Shown here piece after piece: positions 26,778 through 34,587 of a stretch of DNA of 54,955 nucleotides. Every line of letters begins with the position of its first letter. Positions within the stretch are counted from its first letter, which is position 1. Both the position numbers and the translations under genes were made by a program. A model generated the notes under the pieces. The model saw nothing but the letters and a program-made list of their open reading frames with translations, searched no databases and had not been told where the DNA came from. Origin of the DNA: Glaesserella sp041817755 (GTDB lineage: Bacteria; Pseudomonadota; Gammaproteobacteria; Enterobacterales; Pasteurellaceae); assembly GCF_041817755.1 (NCBI RefSeq), contig NZ_JBGYBX010000010.1:1-54955 (forward strand). The letters run 5' to 3'.

Positions 26778-28373
26778 ATGGCTCTGTTTCTCAGTATTTT
26801 TCCTATCGTTTTACTGATTTATTTAATGGTAAAACGCAACGCATTACCTTCCTATGTCGCTTTACCGTGGATTGCGGTAGTGGTGTTAATTATCCAGCTA
26901 ATCTATTTCGGCACCGATATTCAAACGGTCAGTGCGAATATCGCTTCTGCCTTGATTGCGGTACAAACACCGATTACCGTCATTTTCGGTGCTGTGCTTT
27001 TCAACCGTTTTTCCGAAGTATCCGGTGCAACCAATGTGTTGCGTAAATGGTTATCGAATATCAACCCGAACCCGGTGGCTCAGTTAATGATCATTGGTTG
27101 GGCATTTGCTTTTATGATTGAAGGCGCGAGCGGTTTCGGTACACCTGCGGCGATTGCCGCACCGATCTTAGTCGGTATCGGTTTCCACCCGCTTAAAGTG
27201 GCAATGTTGGCATTAGTGATGAACTCTGTACCGGTTTCATTCGGGGCGGTGGGTACGCCAACTTGGTTTGGTTTAGGTCCATTGCAATTACCTGAAGAAC
27301 AGATTTTAGAAATCGGTTCTATCACTGCATTTATTCACTCTGTTGCCGCATTTATCATTCCTGTCATGGCATTGCGTTTAATCGTGAGCTGGTCTGAAAT
27401 TCGCAAAAATATCGTGTTTATCTACATCAGTATTTTTGCTTGTGTGATCCCGTATTTTTTAATTGCTCAATTAAACTACGAGTTCCCATCATTAGTGGGT
27501 GGTGCAATCGGTATGGTGATTTCCGTTTGGGTTGCAAATAAAGGTATCGGTTTAGCGAAAGCAGATAATACCGTAGATAGCAATGCGGTGTCTTTCGGAC
27601 AAGTCGCCAAAGCTCTATTCCCGACCGGTTTATTAATTGCGATCTTAATTGTAACGCGCATTAAACAATTGCCGTTAAAAGCTATGATGAATGACGCAAC
27701 CTCTTGGTTCAGTGTAAAACTGGGTTCGCTCGGTATATTTGATATCAGCCACGGTTTAATTTTCAGCTTAAAAGAGATTTTCGGTACGAGTATCAGTTCA
27801 AGTTATAAATTACTTTATGTGCCGGCACTGATTCCGTTTGTAATCACTGTGTTAATCGCTATTCCGGTTTTTGCGGTATCGGCGAAAAATACCAAAGAAA
27901 TTTTCTCCAGTAGCTTAAAACAAACGAAAAATCCGTTTTTTGCCCTTGTGGGTGCGTTAATCATGGTAAACCTAATGTTAGTAGGCGGTGATGGCTCCAT
28001 GGTGAAAATCATCGGTAAAAGCTTTGCGGAAGCGACGGGAGAATACTGGACGATTTTTGCCTCTTACTTGGGCGCGGTAGGCGCATTCTTCTCCGGTTCA
28101 AATACCGTGTCGAACTTAACTTTCGGTAGTGTTCAACTTTCTACCGCACAGCTAACAGGATTATCGGCAAGTTTAATTTTGGCATTACAATCCGTCGGCG
28201 GTGCAATGGGGAATATGGTGTGTATCAACAATATTGTAGCGGTGTGTTCGGTATTGAATATTGATAATAAAGAAGGCGAGATCATTAAACATACGGTGGT
28301 ACCGATGATCGTTTACGGTATCATTGCCGCAGTCGCCGCACTCTTTATCGTACCGTTGTTCTATAATGTGTAA
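26778..28373 (+). CDS. lldP: L-lactate permease
   Basis: Inner-membrane lactate/proton symporter, 531 residues with about 12-14 hydrophobic segments. The start at 26778 has GAGG upstream; the frame is open to 26742. Family motifs include MIEGASGFGTPAAIAAPILV, GAVGTPTWFGL and the C-terminal FFSGSNTVSNLTFG. It is first in a unit with lutABC, so uptake and oxidation of L-lactate are encoded together; lactate is abundant on host mucosa. A hairpin immediately after the stop may reduce readthrough into lutA. Confidence 0.95.
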   Translation: MALFLSIFPIVLLIYLMVKRNALPSYVALPWIAVVVLIIQLIYFGTDIQTVSANIASALIAVQTPITVIFGAVLFNRFSEVSGATNVLRKWLSNINPNPVAQLMIIGWAFAFMIEGASGFGTPAAIAAPILVGIGFHPLKVAMLALVMNSVPVSFGAVGTPTWFGLGPLQLPEEQILEIGSITAFIHSVAAFIIPVMALRLIVSWSEIRKNIVFIYISIFACVIPYFLIAQLNYEFPSLVGGAIGMVISVWVANKGIGLAKADNTVDSNAVSFGQVAKALFPTGLLIAILIVTRIKQLPLKAMMNDATSWFSVKLGSLGIFDISHGLIFSLKEIFGTSISSSYKLLYVPALIPFVITVLIAIPVFAVSAKNTKEIFSSSLKQTKNPFFALVGALIMVNLMLVGGDGSMVKIIGKSFAEATGEYWTIFASYLGAVGAFFSGSNTVSNLTFGSVQLSTAQLTGLSASLILALQSVGGAMGNMVCINNIVAVCSVLNIDNKEGEIIKHTVVPMIVYGIIAAVAALFIVPLFYNV

Positions 28374-28378
28374 CCTTG

Positions 28379-28407
28379 GGTGGGGAGCTTCCCCACCTTT
28401 CATTTTT
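28379..28407 (+). terminator. terminator or attenuator between lldP and lutA
   Basis: GGTGGGGA / TCCCCACC stem with a 3-base loop, then TTTCATTTTT. No clear promoter follows before lutA, so partial termination that favours lldP is plausible. Confidence 0.75.
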
Positions 28408-28495
28408 AAATGTTGAAGGACAAGCGATACGTTTTTGTAAAAATTTTGCAAAATCCAACCGCTTGTTTTTTCTTTTCTTATTTGTTGGAGTTGTT

Positions 28496-29227
28496 ATGAA
28501 CGTGAATTTTTACGTCACCTGCATTGCCGATATCGTCAAAGCAGGCGTTGCCAAAAATAGCGTGCTATTGTTAGAAAAACTGGGTTGTAAAATCACTTTC
28601 CTTGAAAAACAAGGGTGCTGCGGACAGCCGGCAATTAACAGTGGTTATACAAAACAAGCCCTTGAAGGAATGAAAAAGTTAGTAGAAACTTTTGAAGTCA
28701 ATGATTATCCGATTGTTGCCCCTGCGGGTTCTTGTGTTTATGCCATCAAAACCTATCCTGACCATTTTGAACGCTTTGGCGAACCGGAATGGGCGGCTCG
28801 TGCGAAAAAAGTCGCAGACCGTTTTCACGATTTAACGGATTTTATCGTCAATAAACTGGGGGTCACCAATGTCGGTGCAATCTTAACGGGCAAAGCCGTT
28901 TATCACCCGTCTTGCAGTCTGTCGCGTAAATTAGGCATTGTGAATGAACCAATCACCTTATTACAGAACGTTAAAGGCTTAGAGTTGTTACCAATTCAAA
29001 ATCAACAAACCTGTTGCGGTTTCGGCGGGACTTTCTCGGTCAAAATGGCGGAAATTTCAGGCGAAATGGTCAAAGAAAAAGTCGAGCATATTGCCGAAGT
29101 TGAACCGGAATATTTAATTGGTGCGGATGTGAGCTGTTTAATGAACATCGGCGGACGTTTAAGCCGTGAAGGAAAAAATATTAAGGTAATGCACATTGCC
29201 GAAGTATTAATGCAGGAGGGCAAATAA
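28496..29227 (+). CDS. lutA: L-lactate oxidation complex subunit LutA/LldE
   Basis: A 243-residue protein with two CCG (heterodisulfide-reductase-like) domains. The first Cys-Cys-Gly cluster is at residues 41-43 (CCGQP), the second near 180 (CCGFGGTFS). With LutB and LutC it forms the iron-sulfur lactate dehydrogenase that makes pyruvate. The ATG at 28496 has GGAG five bases upstream; in-frame sequence reaching back to 28376 crosses a terminator and a USS (28458-28466) and is not coding. lutB starts one base after its stop. Confidence 0.93.
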   Translation: MNVNFYVTCIADIVKAGVAKNSVLLLEKLGCKITFLEKQGCCGQPAINSGYTKQALEGMKKLVETFEVNDYPIVAPAGSCVYAIKTYPDHFERFGEPEWAARAKKVADRFHDLTDFIVNKLGVTNVGAILTGKAVYHPSCSLSRKLGIVNEPITLLQNVKGLELLPIQNQQTCCGFGGTFSVKMAEISGEMVKEKVEHIAEVEPEYLIGADVSCLMNIGGRLSREGKNIKVMHIAEVLMQEGK

Positions 29228-29228
29228 G

Positions 29229-30635
29229 ATGTCATTGAAAACCAGCAATCTTGCCTTTAAAAAGCGGGTAGACGATCAAATCCACAACGCCATGATGCGT
29301 AAAGCGGTGGTAAAAGCCCAAGAAACCATCGGGGCGAACCGTCAAAAAATGGTAGACGAATTAGGGCATTGGGAAGAGTGGCGTGACGCAGCAAAACAGA
29401 TCCGTAACCACGTTCTCGCCAATTTAGACGCTTATCTCTACCAATTAAGTGAAAAAGTACAACAAAACGGCGGTAAAGTCTTTTTTGCAGAAACTGCCGA
29501 AGAAGCGACCGCTTATATTCGTCAAATTGCCTTAGAAAAAAATGCTAAGAAGATCGTTAAATCCAAATCCATGGTGACGGAAGAGATCGGCTTAAACCAC
29601 GTCCTTGAAAAGGAAGGCATTAAAGTGGTTGAAACGGACTTAGGCGAATATTTACTCCAAATCGTTGGCGATAAACCATCTCACATCGTAGTACCGGCGA
29701 TCCACAAAGATCGCTATAAAATCCGTCAAGAGTTACACGAACAGCTCGGCTATAACGGCTCGGAAACCCCGGAAGAAATGACAGCATTTGTGCGTCAGGT
29801 GATCCGCAAAGATTTCTTAGAGGCAGATATCGGCATTAGCGGTTGTAACTTTGCCGTAGCGGAAACCGGTTCTGTTTGTTTAGTGACCAACGAAGGTAAC
29901 TTACGTTTAGCTACAACTGTGCCGAAAACCCATATCGCTGTAATGGGTATGGAACGTTTAGCCCCAACTTTCCAAGAAGTTGATGTGTTAATCACAATGT
30001 TAGCGAGAAGTGCGGTCGGTGCAAAACTCACCGCCTACAACACTTGGCTAACAGGACCACGTCTTGAAGGCGAAACGGACGGACCGGAAGAGTTCCATTT
30101 AGTTATCGTAGATAATGGCCGTTCAAAAATCCTTGAAAGCGAATTTAAAGAAGTTTTACGTTGTATCCGTTGCGGTGCGTGCTTGAACACTTGCCCTGCC
30201 TATCGTCAAATCGGCGGACACGGCTACGGCTCGATCTATCCGGGTCCAATCGGATCAGTGATTTCACCATTGTTAGGTGGCTATGAAGAATTTAAAGAAC
30301 TGCCTTACGCTTGTTCACTTTGTACCGCTTGTAACTCTGTTTGCCCGGTGAAAATTCCACTGGCACAACTGATCTTAAAACACCGTGAACATATCGCTCA
30401 AAATGGTATGACCCCAACAGCAGAGCGTTTGTCGATTTTCGGTTTCAACTTTGCGAACTCGCACCCAACTTTATGGAAAGTCGGGGTGAATATCGGGGCA
30501 AAAGTGGCAGGTAAATTCATCAAAAACGGCAAAGCACCAATTCAAGTGGGCGCGCTTGCAGAATGGACAAAAGCCCGTGATTTACCGTCAGCCGAAGGCG
30601 AAAGTTTCCGTGAATGGTTCAACAACAGAGGATAA
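29229..30635 (+). CDS. lutB: L-lactate oxidation complex iron-sulfur subunit LutB/LldF
   Basis: A 468-residue subunit with an N-terminal LUD domain and two [4Fe-4S] ferredoxin clusters: CIRCGACLNTCP from residue 312 and CSLCTACNSVCP from residue 362. It passes electrons from lactate oxidation, presumably to the quinone pool through the LutABC complex. An H. influenzae-type USS core (AAGTGCGGT) is at 30008-30016. Ribosome-binding site GGAGGG lies within the end of lutA. Four bases separate it from lutC. Confidence 0.95.
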   Translation: MSLKTSNLAFKKRVDDQIHNAMMRKAVVKAQETIGANRQKMVDELGHWEEWRDAAKQIRNHVLANLDAYLYQLSEKVQQNGGKVFFAETAEEATAYIRQIALEKNAKKIVKSKSMVTEEIGLNHVLEKEGIKVVETDLGEYLLQIVGDKPSHIVVPAIHKDRYKIRQELHEQLGYNGSETPEEMTAFVRQVIRKDFLEADIGISGCNFAVAETGSVCLVTNEGNLRLATTVPKTHIAVMGMERLAPTFQEVDVLITMLARSAVGAKLTAYNTWLTGPRLEGETDGPEEFHLVIVDNGRSKILESEFKEVLRCIRCGACLNTCPAYRQIGGHGYGSIYPGPIGSVISPLLGGYEEFKELPYACSLCTACNSVCPVKIPLAQLILKHREHIAQNGMTPTAERLSIFGFNFANSHPTLWKVGVNIGAKVAGKFIKNGKAPIQVGALAEWTKARDLPSAEGESFREWFNNRG

Positions 30636-30639
30636 GAGA

Positions 30640-31341
30640 ATGGATTTACAAAACCGTGAAAATTTTCTAAATAAACTGGCGGAAAGAATGGGCAGACCGC
30701 GTCAGCTCGTGCCTGAACCAATGCCGAAATTAGTCAATGATTATCCGACGACACGTTTAACGGATCGCACCCAAGCTCAATTAGTCGAGGAATTTGTCAG
30801 CTTTGCCAAAGTGATGATGACCGATGTGGCGGTGGTGAAAGAAGAAAATCTTATCGCAGAAGTGACCGCACTTTGTGACAAATATGGCGGTGGCTCGGTG
30901 ATTATTAATAACGACAGCCGTCTAGTCGATTTAGGCATTACGCCAGCATTGCAAGCCAAATACGACAGCTATGTTTGGGATCACAATGCAGATGGCAATG
31001 TGAATATCGACAAAGCAGAAAAAGCCAATATCGGCGTGGTTTACGGCGAATACGGCTTAACGGAATCAGGCGGTATTGTACTGTTTTCAGATAAAGAGTT
31101 TGGACGTTCTGTCAGCCTGTTACCTGAAAAATCCATTGTTGTTTTGCGTGCCAGCACCGTGTTACCCCGTGTAGCACAGTTGGCTAAAATCCTACACGAC
31201 AAAGCCCAACAAGGCGAAAGAATGCCGTCATGCGTAAACATTATTTCAGGACCGAGTGCCACGGCGGATATTGAGTTAATCAAAGTCGTCGGCGTTCACG
31301 GACCGGTGAATAAAATCTATGTCGTGATTGACGATTTGTAA
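30640..31341 (+). CDS. lutC: L-lactate oxidation complex subunit LutC/LldG
   Basis: A 233-residue LUD-domain protein, third subunit of the lactate oxidation complex. The start at 30640 (MDLQNRENFLNKLAERMGRP) follows GAGGATAAGAGA; the frame extends back into lutB but that part is out of family. C-terminal ISGPSATADIELIKVVGVHGP is the signature end of LutC. An H. influenzae-type USS on the reverse strand is at 30865-30873. It closes the lldP-lutABC unit. Confidence 0.94.
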   Translation: MDLQNRENFLNKLAERMGRPRQLVPEPMPKLVNDYPTTRLTDRTQAQLVEEFVSFAKVMMTDVAVVKEENLIAEVTALCDKYGGGSVIINNDSRLVDLGITPALQAKYDSYVWDHNADGNVNIDKAEKANIGVVYGEYGLTESGGIVLFSDKEFGRSVSLLPEKSIVVLRASTVLPRVAQLAKILHDKAQQGERMPSCVNIISGPSATADIELIKVVGVHGPVNKIYVVIDDL

Positions 31342-31352
31342 AATATCAAAAG

Positions 31353-31390
31353 AAAATGACCGCTTGATCAGTGATACAAGCGGTCATTTT
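31353..31390. terminator. USS-dyad terminator between lutC and convergent mltA
   Basis: AAAATGACCGCTTG (31353-31366) pairs with CAAGCGGTCATTTT (31377-31390). One arm is an exact USS (31376-31384), the other lacks the final T. A and T tracts on both sides suit both genes. Inverted USS pairs acting as terminators are known in Pasteurellaceae. Confidence 0.88.
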
Positions 31391-31410
31391 TATGCTGAAT
31401 TTTGCAAATC

Positions 31411-32523
31411 TTAATTTAACACCCAAACACGTCCGTAATGTTTCATATGTCCGGCACGGTGTCCGGCTTGATTACCGATACCTTGGTATAAGTCAAAGTG
31501 CTGACCTTTTACTGCACCGCCGCGATCGAGCGCCACCATTAAGCGCAATTCATGTTTACCCGTCCAATTCCCGTTATTGTCGTTGATCGGCATTTCAACC
31601 AACAGCACACTGCCGGACGGTACGATTCTGGTATCGGAGGCAACGGATGCCAATGCCACTAAAGGAACCTGAGCGGAACCTTTGACATCGAGTGTGTTGT
31701 CAGGTCTAAAGTAAACGAATGAACGGTTACGTTCTAAAAGTGATTGTAAGCGGGCAGGGTTTCTCGCCGCCCAGTCGCGAATCGCTTGGATCGACATTTT
31801 TTCTTTCGGAATTTCACCGTCTTCCACTAACAAACGACCGATACTGGTATAGCTATAGCCGTTTTTATCGCCGTAAGCAAAATGACGTAAATTCCCTCCG
31901 CCGATATCAACGAAGCCACTGCCTTGAACTTCCATTAAAAAATTTTCTAACATGGAATTGGTGTAAGCCAGTTCTAATCCTTTACCTGCCAATGCACCAC
32001 GATAAATTTCCGCACGCGAGAATTTTTTATTGCCGTACGGAATCGCATAAAGCGGGTGACGGAATTCGCCTTGCGGTGTCATGCGGGCAGGAATAACCGG
32101 GATGTAATAACCGGTCATCAATACGTTTTGGTAACCGTCTTCACCGCGCATTTGACGTAAGTTAATACCGTATTTGGTCAGATCTTGCACATTACCGCCG
32201 GCGTTCAACCATGACGAGATTTTGCCGTAGGTGCCGGCGTAACGTCCGGTGATGGTGTTTGAATAAGTCCGCACATTAGCGATCTGTTGTAAAAAGTCAC
32301 GAGGGTTGACAACGTTGCCTTTTGTTGCAATTTGGGAGACGGCGACAAACGGCATATTATAAGGAATAAATTGGCGACCTTGGAAAACGGCGCCTAATTT
32401 CGCCGTTTCCGGATTGTAGCCGGTCGTCGGTTTTTTGGTTTTGGTCGATGTACTTGAACAACTTGCCAGCAGTAAGGCAACGGCAGCGGTCAAAGTAAGC
32501 TTCTTATATGTTTTCCATGACAT
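31411..32523 (-). CDS. mltA: membrane-bound lytic murein transglycosylase A
   Basis: Outer-membrane lipoprotein that cleaves peptidoglycan to 1,6-anhydromuropeptides. 370 residues, as E. coli MltA (365). The signal ends LLLASC with lipid-bearing Cys22. The double-psi beta-barrel part is recognisable: VLMTGYYIPVIPA, GSGFVDIGGG near the middle, and the C-terminal 3D domain with MVALDRGGAVKGQHFDLYQG. Catalytic Asp is in MVALDRG. Convergent with lutC across a USS dyad. Confidence 0.95.
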   Translation of the reverse strand: MSWKTYKKLTLTAAVALLLASCSSTSTKTKKPTTGYNPETAKLGAVFQGRQFIPYNMPFVAVSQIATKGNVVNPRDFLQQIANVRTYSNTITGRYAGTYGKISSWLNAGGNVQDLTKYGINLRQMRGEDGYQNVLMTGYYIPVIPARMTPQGEFRHPLYAIPYGNKKFSRAEIYRGALAGKGLELAYTNSMLENFLMEVQGSGFVDIGGGNLRHFAYGDKNGYSYTSIGRLLVEDGEIPKEKMSIQAIRDWAARNPARLQSLLERNRSFVYFRPDNTLDVKGSAQVPLVALASVASDTRIVPSGSVLLVEMPINDNNGNWTGKHELRLMVALDRGGAVKGQHFDLYQGIGNQAGHRAGHMKHYGRVWVLN

Positions 32524-32701
32524 AACATGAATTCCTAAAAAATGAAAAAAATGGGCGCGTAGAGTAACAAAAAATGTTTAGAAACGATACTGAAAATTGT
32601 CAGTGTAAAATTTACGTTCCGTATTTTTATCACGAGACTTTATCTTGTATTAAGAACATCGCATAATAAGCGTATGTATCATGTTGAATATGAGGTGTGA
32701 T

Positions 32702-32974
32702 ATGACTATTGTCCATAATATAACCAATCATGAGTTCGCTTATTTTACCGACGAGCAAGTTAAAGTCGGAGAATTAACTTATCGTTATATCAATACGCAC
32801 TGTATTGATGCTTTTCATACACAGGTAGATAACGCATTTCAAGGAAAAGGCATTGCAGGAGAACTCTACAATGCCTTAATTGAATTTGCCCGACTACAAC
32901 ATCTTAAAATTAAACCGAGCTGTGTTTACATTGAAAAACGGATGATGCGCAGTCATCCCGAGTTAATGAGCTAG
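32702..32974 (+). CDS. small GNAT-fold acetyltransferase (YjdJ-type)
   Basis: A 90-residue protein. The start at 32702 is preceded by GAGGTG; the frame is open back to 32681. FQGKGIAGELYNALIEFA is the acetyl-CoA-binding Q-x-x-G-x-G/A motif of the short GNAT family typified by E. coli YjdJ. The substrate is unknown. Its TAG stop overlaps the stop of the convergent ispF in the four bases CTAG (32971-32974). Confidence 0.75.
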   Translation: MTIVHNITNHEFAYFTDEQVKVGELTYRYINTHCIDAFHTQVDNAFQGKGIAGELYNALIEFARLQHLKIKPSCVYIEKRMMRSHPELMS

Positions 32975-33450
32975 CTTTTTTTGACCAATAAGGCGACAGC
33001 TTCACAAGCGATACCTTCACCGCGTCCGGTAAAACCGAGTTTTTCGGTGGTGGTGGCTTTTACGTTCACTTGATGAATGTCACAATTCAGATCCTCGGCG
33101 ATCGCTTGACGCATTTGGTCGATATAAGGGCGCATTTTGGGGGCTTGAGCAATAATGGTGACATCAACGTTGCCGACAACATAGCCGGTTTCTTGAACTT
33201 GACGGTAAGCTTCGATCAATAAGCCTCGGCTGTTTGCGCCTTTATACGCCATATCCGTATCGGGAAACAGTTTACCGATATCGCCTAAGGCGGCGGCACC
33301 CAACAGGGCATCGGTCAATGCGTGTAAAGCAACATCGCCGTCCGAATGGGCGATAAACCCTTTTTCATAAGGAATCGTGATACCGCCGATAATTAAAGGC
33401 CCTTGTTCACTAAAGGCGTGAACATCAAAACCGTGTCCGATTCGAATCAT
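32971..33450 (-). CDS. ispF: 2-C-methyl-D-erythritol 2,4-cyclodiphosphate synthase
   Basis: Fifth step of the non-mevalonate isoprenoid pathway, a zinc enzyme and homotrimer. 159 residues, like E. coli. Metal ligands Asp9 and His11 are in GFDVHAF; AHSDGDVALHALTDALLGA follows. It overlaps ispD by 4 bases (translational coupling) and ends tail-to-tail with the GNAT gene, sharing CTAG. Confidence 0.97.
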   Translation of the reverse strand: MIRIGHGFDVHAFSEQGPLIIGGITIPYEKGFIAHSDGDVALHALTDALLGAAALGDIGKLFPDTDMAYKGANSRGLLIEAYRQVQETGYVVGNVDVTIIAQAPKMRPYIDQMRQAIAEDLNCDIHQVNVKATTTEKLGFTGRGEGIACEAVALLVKKS

Positions 33451-34127
33451 GCTGTTTCTCCTTTTGTCAGATAAAATTCGGCTAAAGCGAGATCTTCAGG
33501 CCGCGTGACTTTGATGTTATCACTACGTCCCATAATTAATTGAGGATGAAATCCGGCAAATTCCATTGCCGACGCTTCGTCGGTAATGGTTTGCTGTTTG
33601 GCAAAAGCGTGTTGCAACGCCGATTTAAGCGAACCGGCAGGGAAAAATTGCGGGGTGAGCGCATGCCATAAGGTCGTGCGATCTTCCGTATGTAAAATGG
33701 TGGAACCGGAGGCACGTTTCATCGTATCAATTGCCGGTGTTGCCAAAATGGCGCCGTTAGGATCGTCAATTTGTAAAATATTATCCAAATCAGACCGCTT
33801 GAGACAGGGTCTGGCGGCATCGTGTACCAACACCCATGCCTCGTTTTCCACTGCTTTTAAGGCGTTGAATACGGAATCCGCACGGGTTTCACCGCCGAAG
33901 ACCCACTGAATTTTAGCGTGGTTAAGCAGCGGCAATGTAGAGTAGTAGCTGTCTGTTTTCGACACGGCAACAACGATTTTTTCGATAAGCGGGTGCTGTA
34001 TAAAAGGGATGAGCGTATGTTCTAAAATCGTTTTATTTTGAATTTTGAGGTATTGCTTAGGAAAAGGCGCATTCATTCGACTCCCCACACCGGATGCAGG
34101 AATAATCGCAACAATTTTACGTGTCAT
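33447..34127 (-). CDS. ispD: 2-C-methyl-D-erythritol 4-phosphate cytidylyltransferase
   Basis: Third step of the non-mevalonate isoprenoid pathway (CTP + MEP to CDP-ME). 226 residues. The nucleotidyltransferase motif IIPASGVGSRMNAPFPKQY is intact, as is VLVHDAARPC. It lies 8 bases after ftsB and overlaps ispF; ftsB-ispD-ispF is the usual gamma-proteobacterial order. Confidence 0.97.
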   Translation of the reverse strand: MTRKIVAIIPASGVGSRMNAPFPKQYLKIQNKTILEHTLIPFIQHPLIEKIVVAVSKTDSYYSTLPLLNHAKIQWVFGGETRADSVFNALKAVENEAWVLVHDAARPCLKRSDLDNILQIDDPNGAILATPAIDTMKRASGSTILHTEDRTTLWHALTPQFFPAGSLKSALQHAFAKQQTITDEASAMEFAGFHPQLIMGRSDNIKVTRPEDLALAEFYLTKGETA

Positions 34128-34135
34128 ACTGTTCC

Positions 34136-34411
34136 TTAATGTTTAGGGACGATTCTGTAGAAGATTTCGTCTTCTTTCACCATTTCACGTTCAAGGCGAG
34201 CGCGTTCTTCCAATGCATTTACGCCGTATTTTAAATCATCGATTTCCGCCTTAATTAAGGCGTTACGCGCTTCAAGTTTAACGTTTTCTCCTTTTAAGTG
34301 CGCTACGGCTTCTTCCGCATCTTGGTACTCGTTCCAGCCGTTTTGTCCAAACCAAAACAGGTATTGAAAGTATCCTAACACAATGGTTAAGCAGACAATA
34401 AGTAATCGCAT
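34136..34411 (-). CDS. ftsB: cell division protein FtsB
   Basis: Small bitopic divisome protein that forms a complex with FtsL and FtsQ. 91 residues: one N-terminal membrane helix (LLIVCLTIVLGYFQYLFWFG) and a periplasmic coiled coil (about 30-70). YGVNALEERARLEREMVKEDEIFYR matches the family C-terminus. First gene of ftsB-ispD-ispF. Confidence 0.94.
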   Translation of the reverse strand: MRLLIVCLTIVLGYFQYLFWFGQNGWNEYQDAEEAVAHLKGENVKLEARNALIKAEIDDLKYGVNALEERARLEREMVKEDEIFYRIVPKH

Positions 34412-34475
34412 TACAGGTTCTCTTTATAAAAATCATCGTCTTATTTTACCTTGAAATCGGAAAATCAACATGTAA

Positions 34476-34549
34476 ATTTGTAAATGTTTTTACAAATATT
34501 CAAAAATTTGAAGTAGATAACATTTTTTTTTGGAGAAAAATTTTATAAT
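34476..34549 (+). promoter_or_regulatory. pckA promoter with a 22-bp palindrome (CRP-like)
   Basis: ATTTGTAAA-TGTT-TTTACAAAT (34476-34497) is a 9-bp perfect inverted repeat with a 4-base centre. Its core TGTAA-N6-TTACA has CRP geometry with G to A changes at one position per half. A perfect -10 TATAAT is at 34544-34549, placing the palindrome centre about 70 bases upstream of the likely start, a class I distance. TyrR (TGTAAA-N6-TTTACA) has similar half-sites but a spacing two bases longer. Confidence 0.5.
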
Positions 34550-34587
34550 CGCCTCAGTTTTTATTTTTCCATTAATGAGGTTATGCT

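Noticed and set aside
34476..34497. TyrR box upstream of pckA
   Set aside because: Half-sites resemble TGTAAA/TTTACA but the spacing is 4, not 6; CRP geometry fits better.
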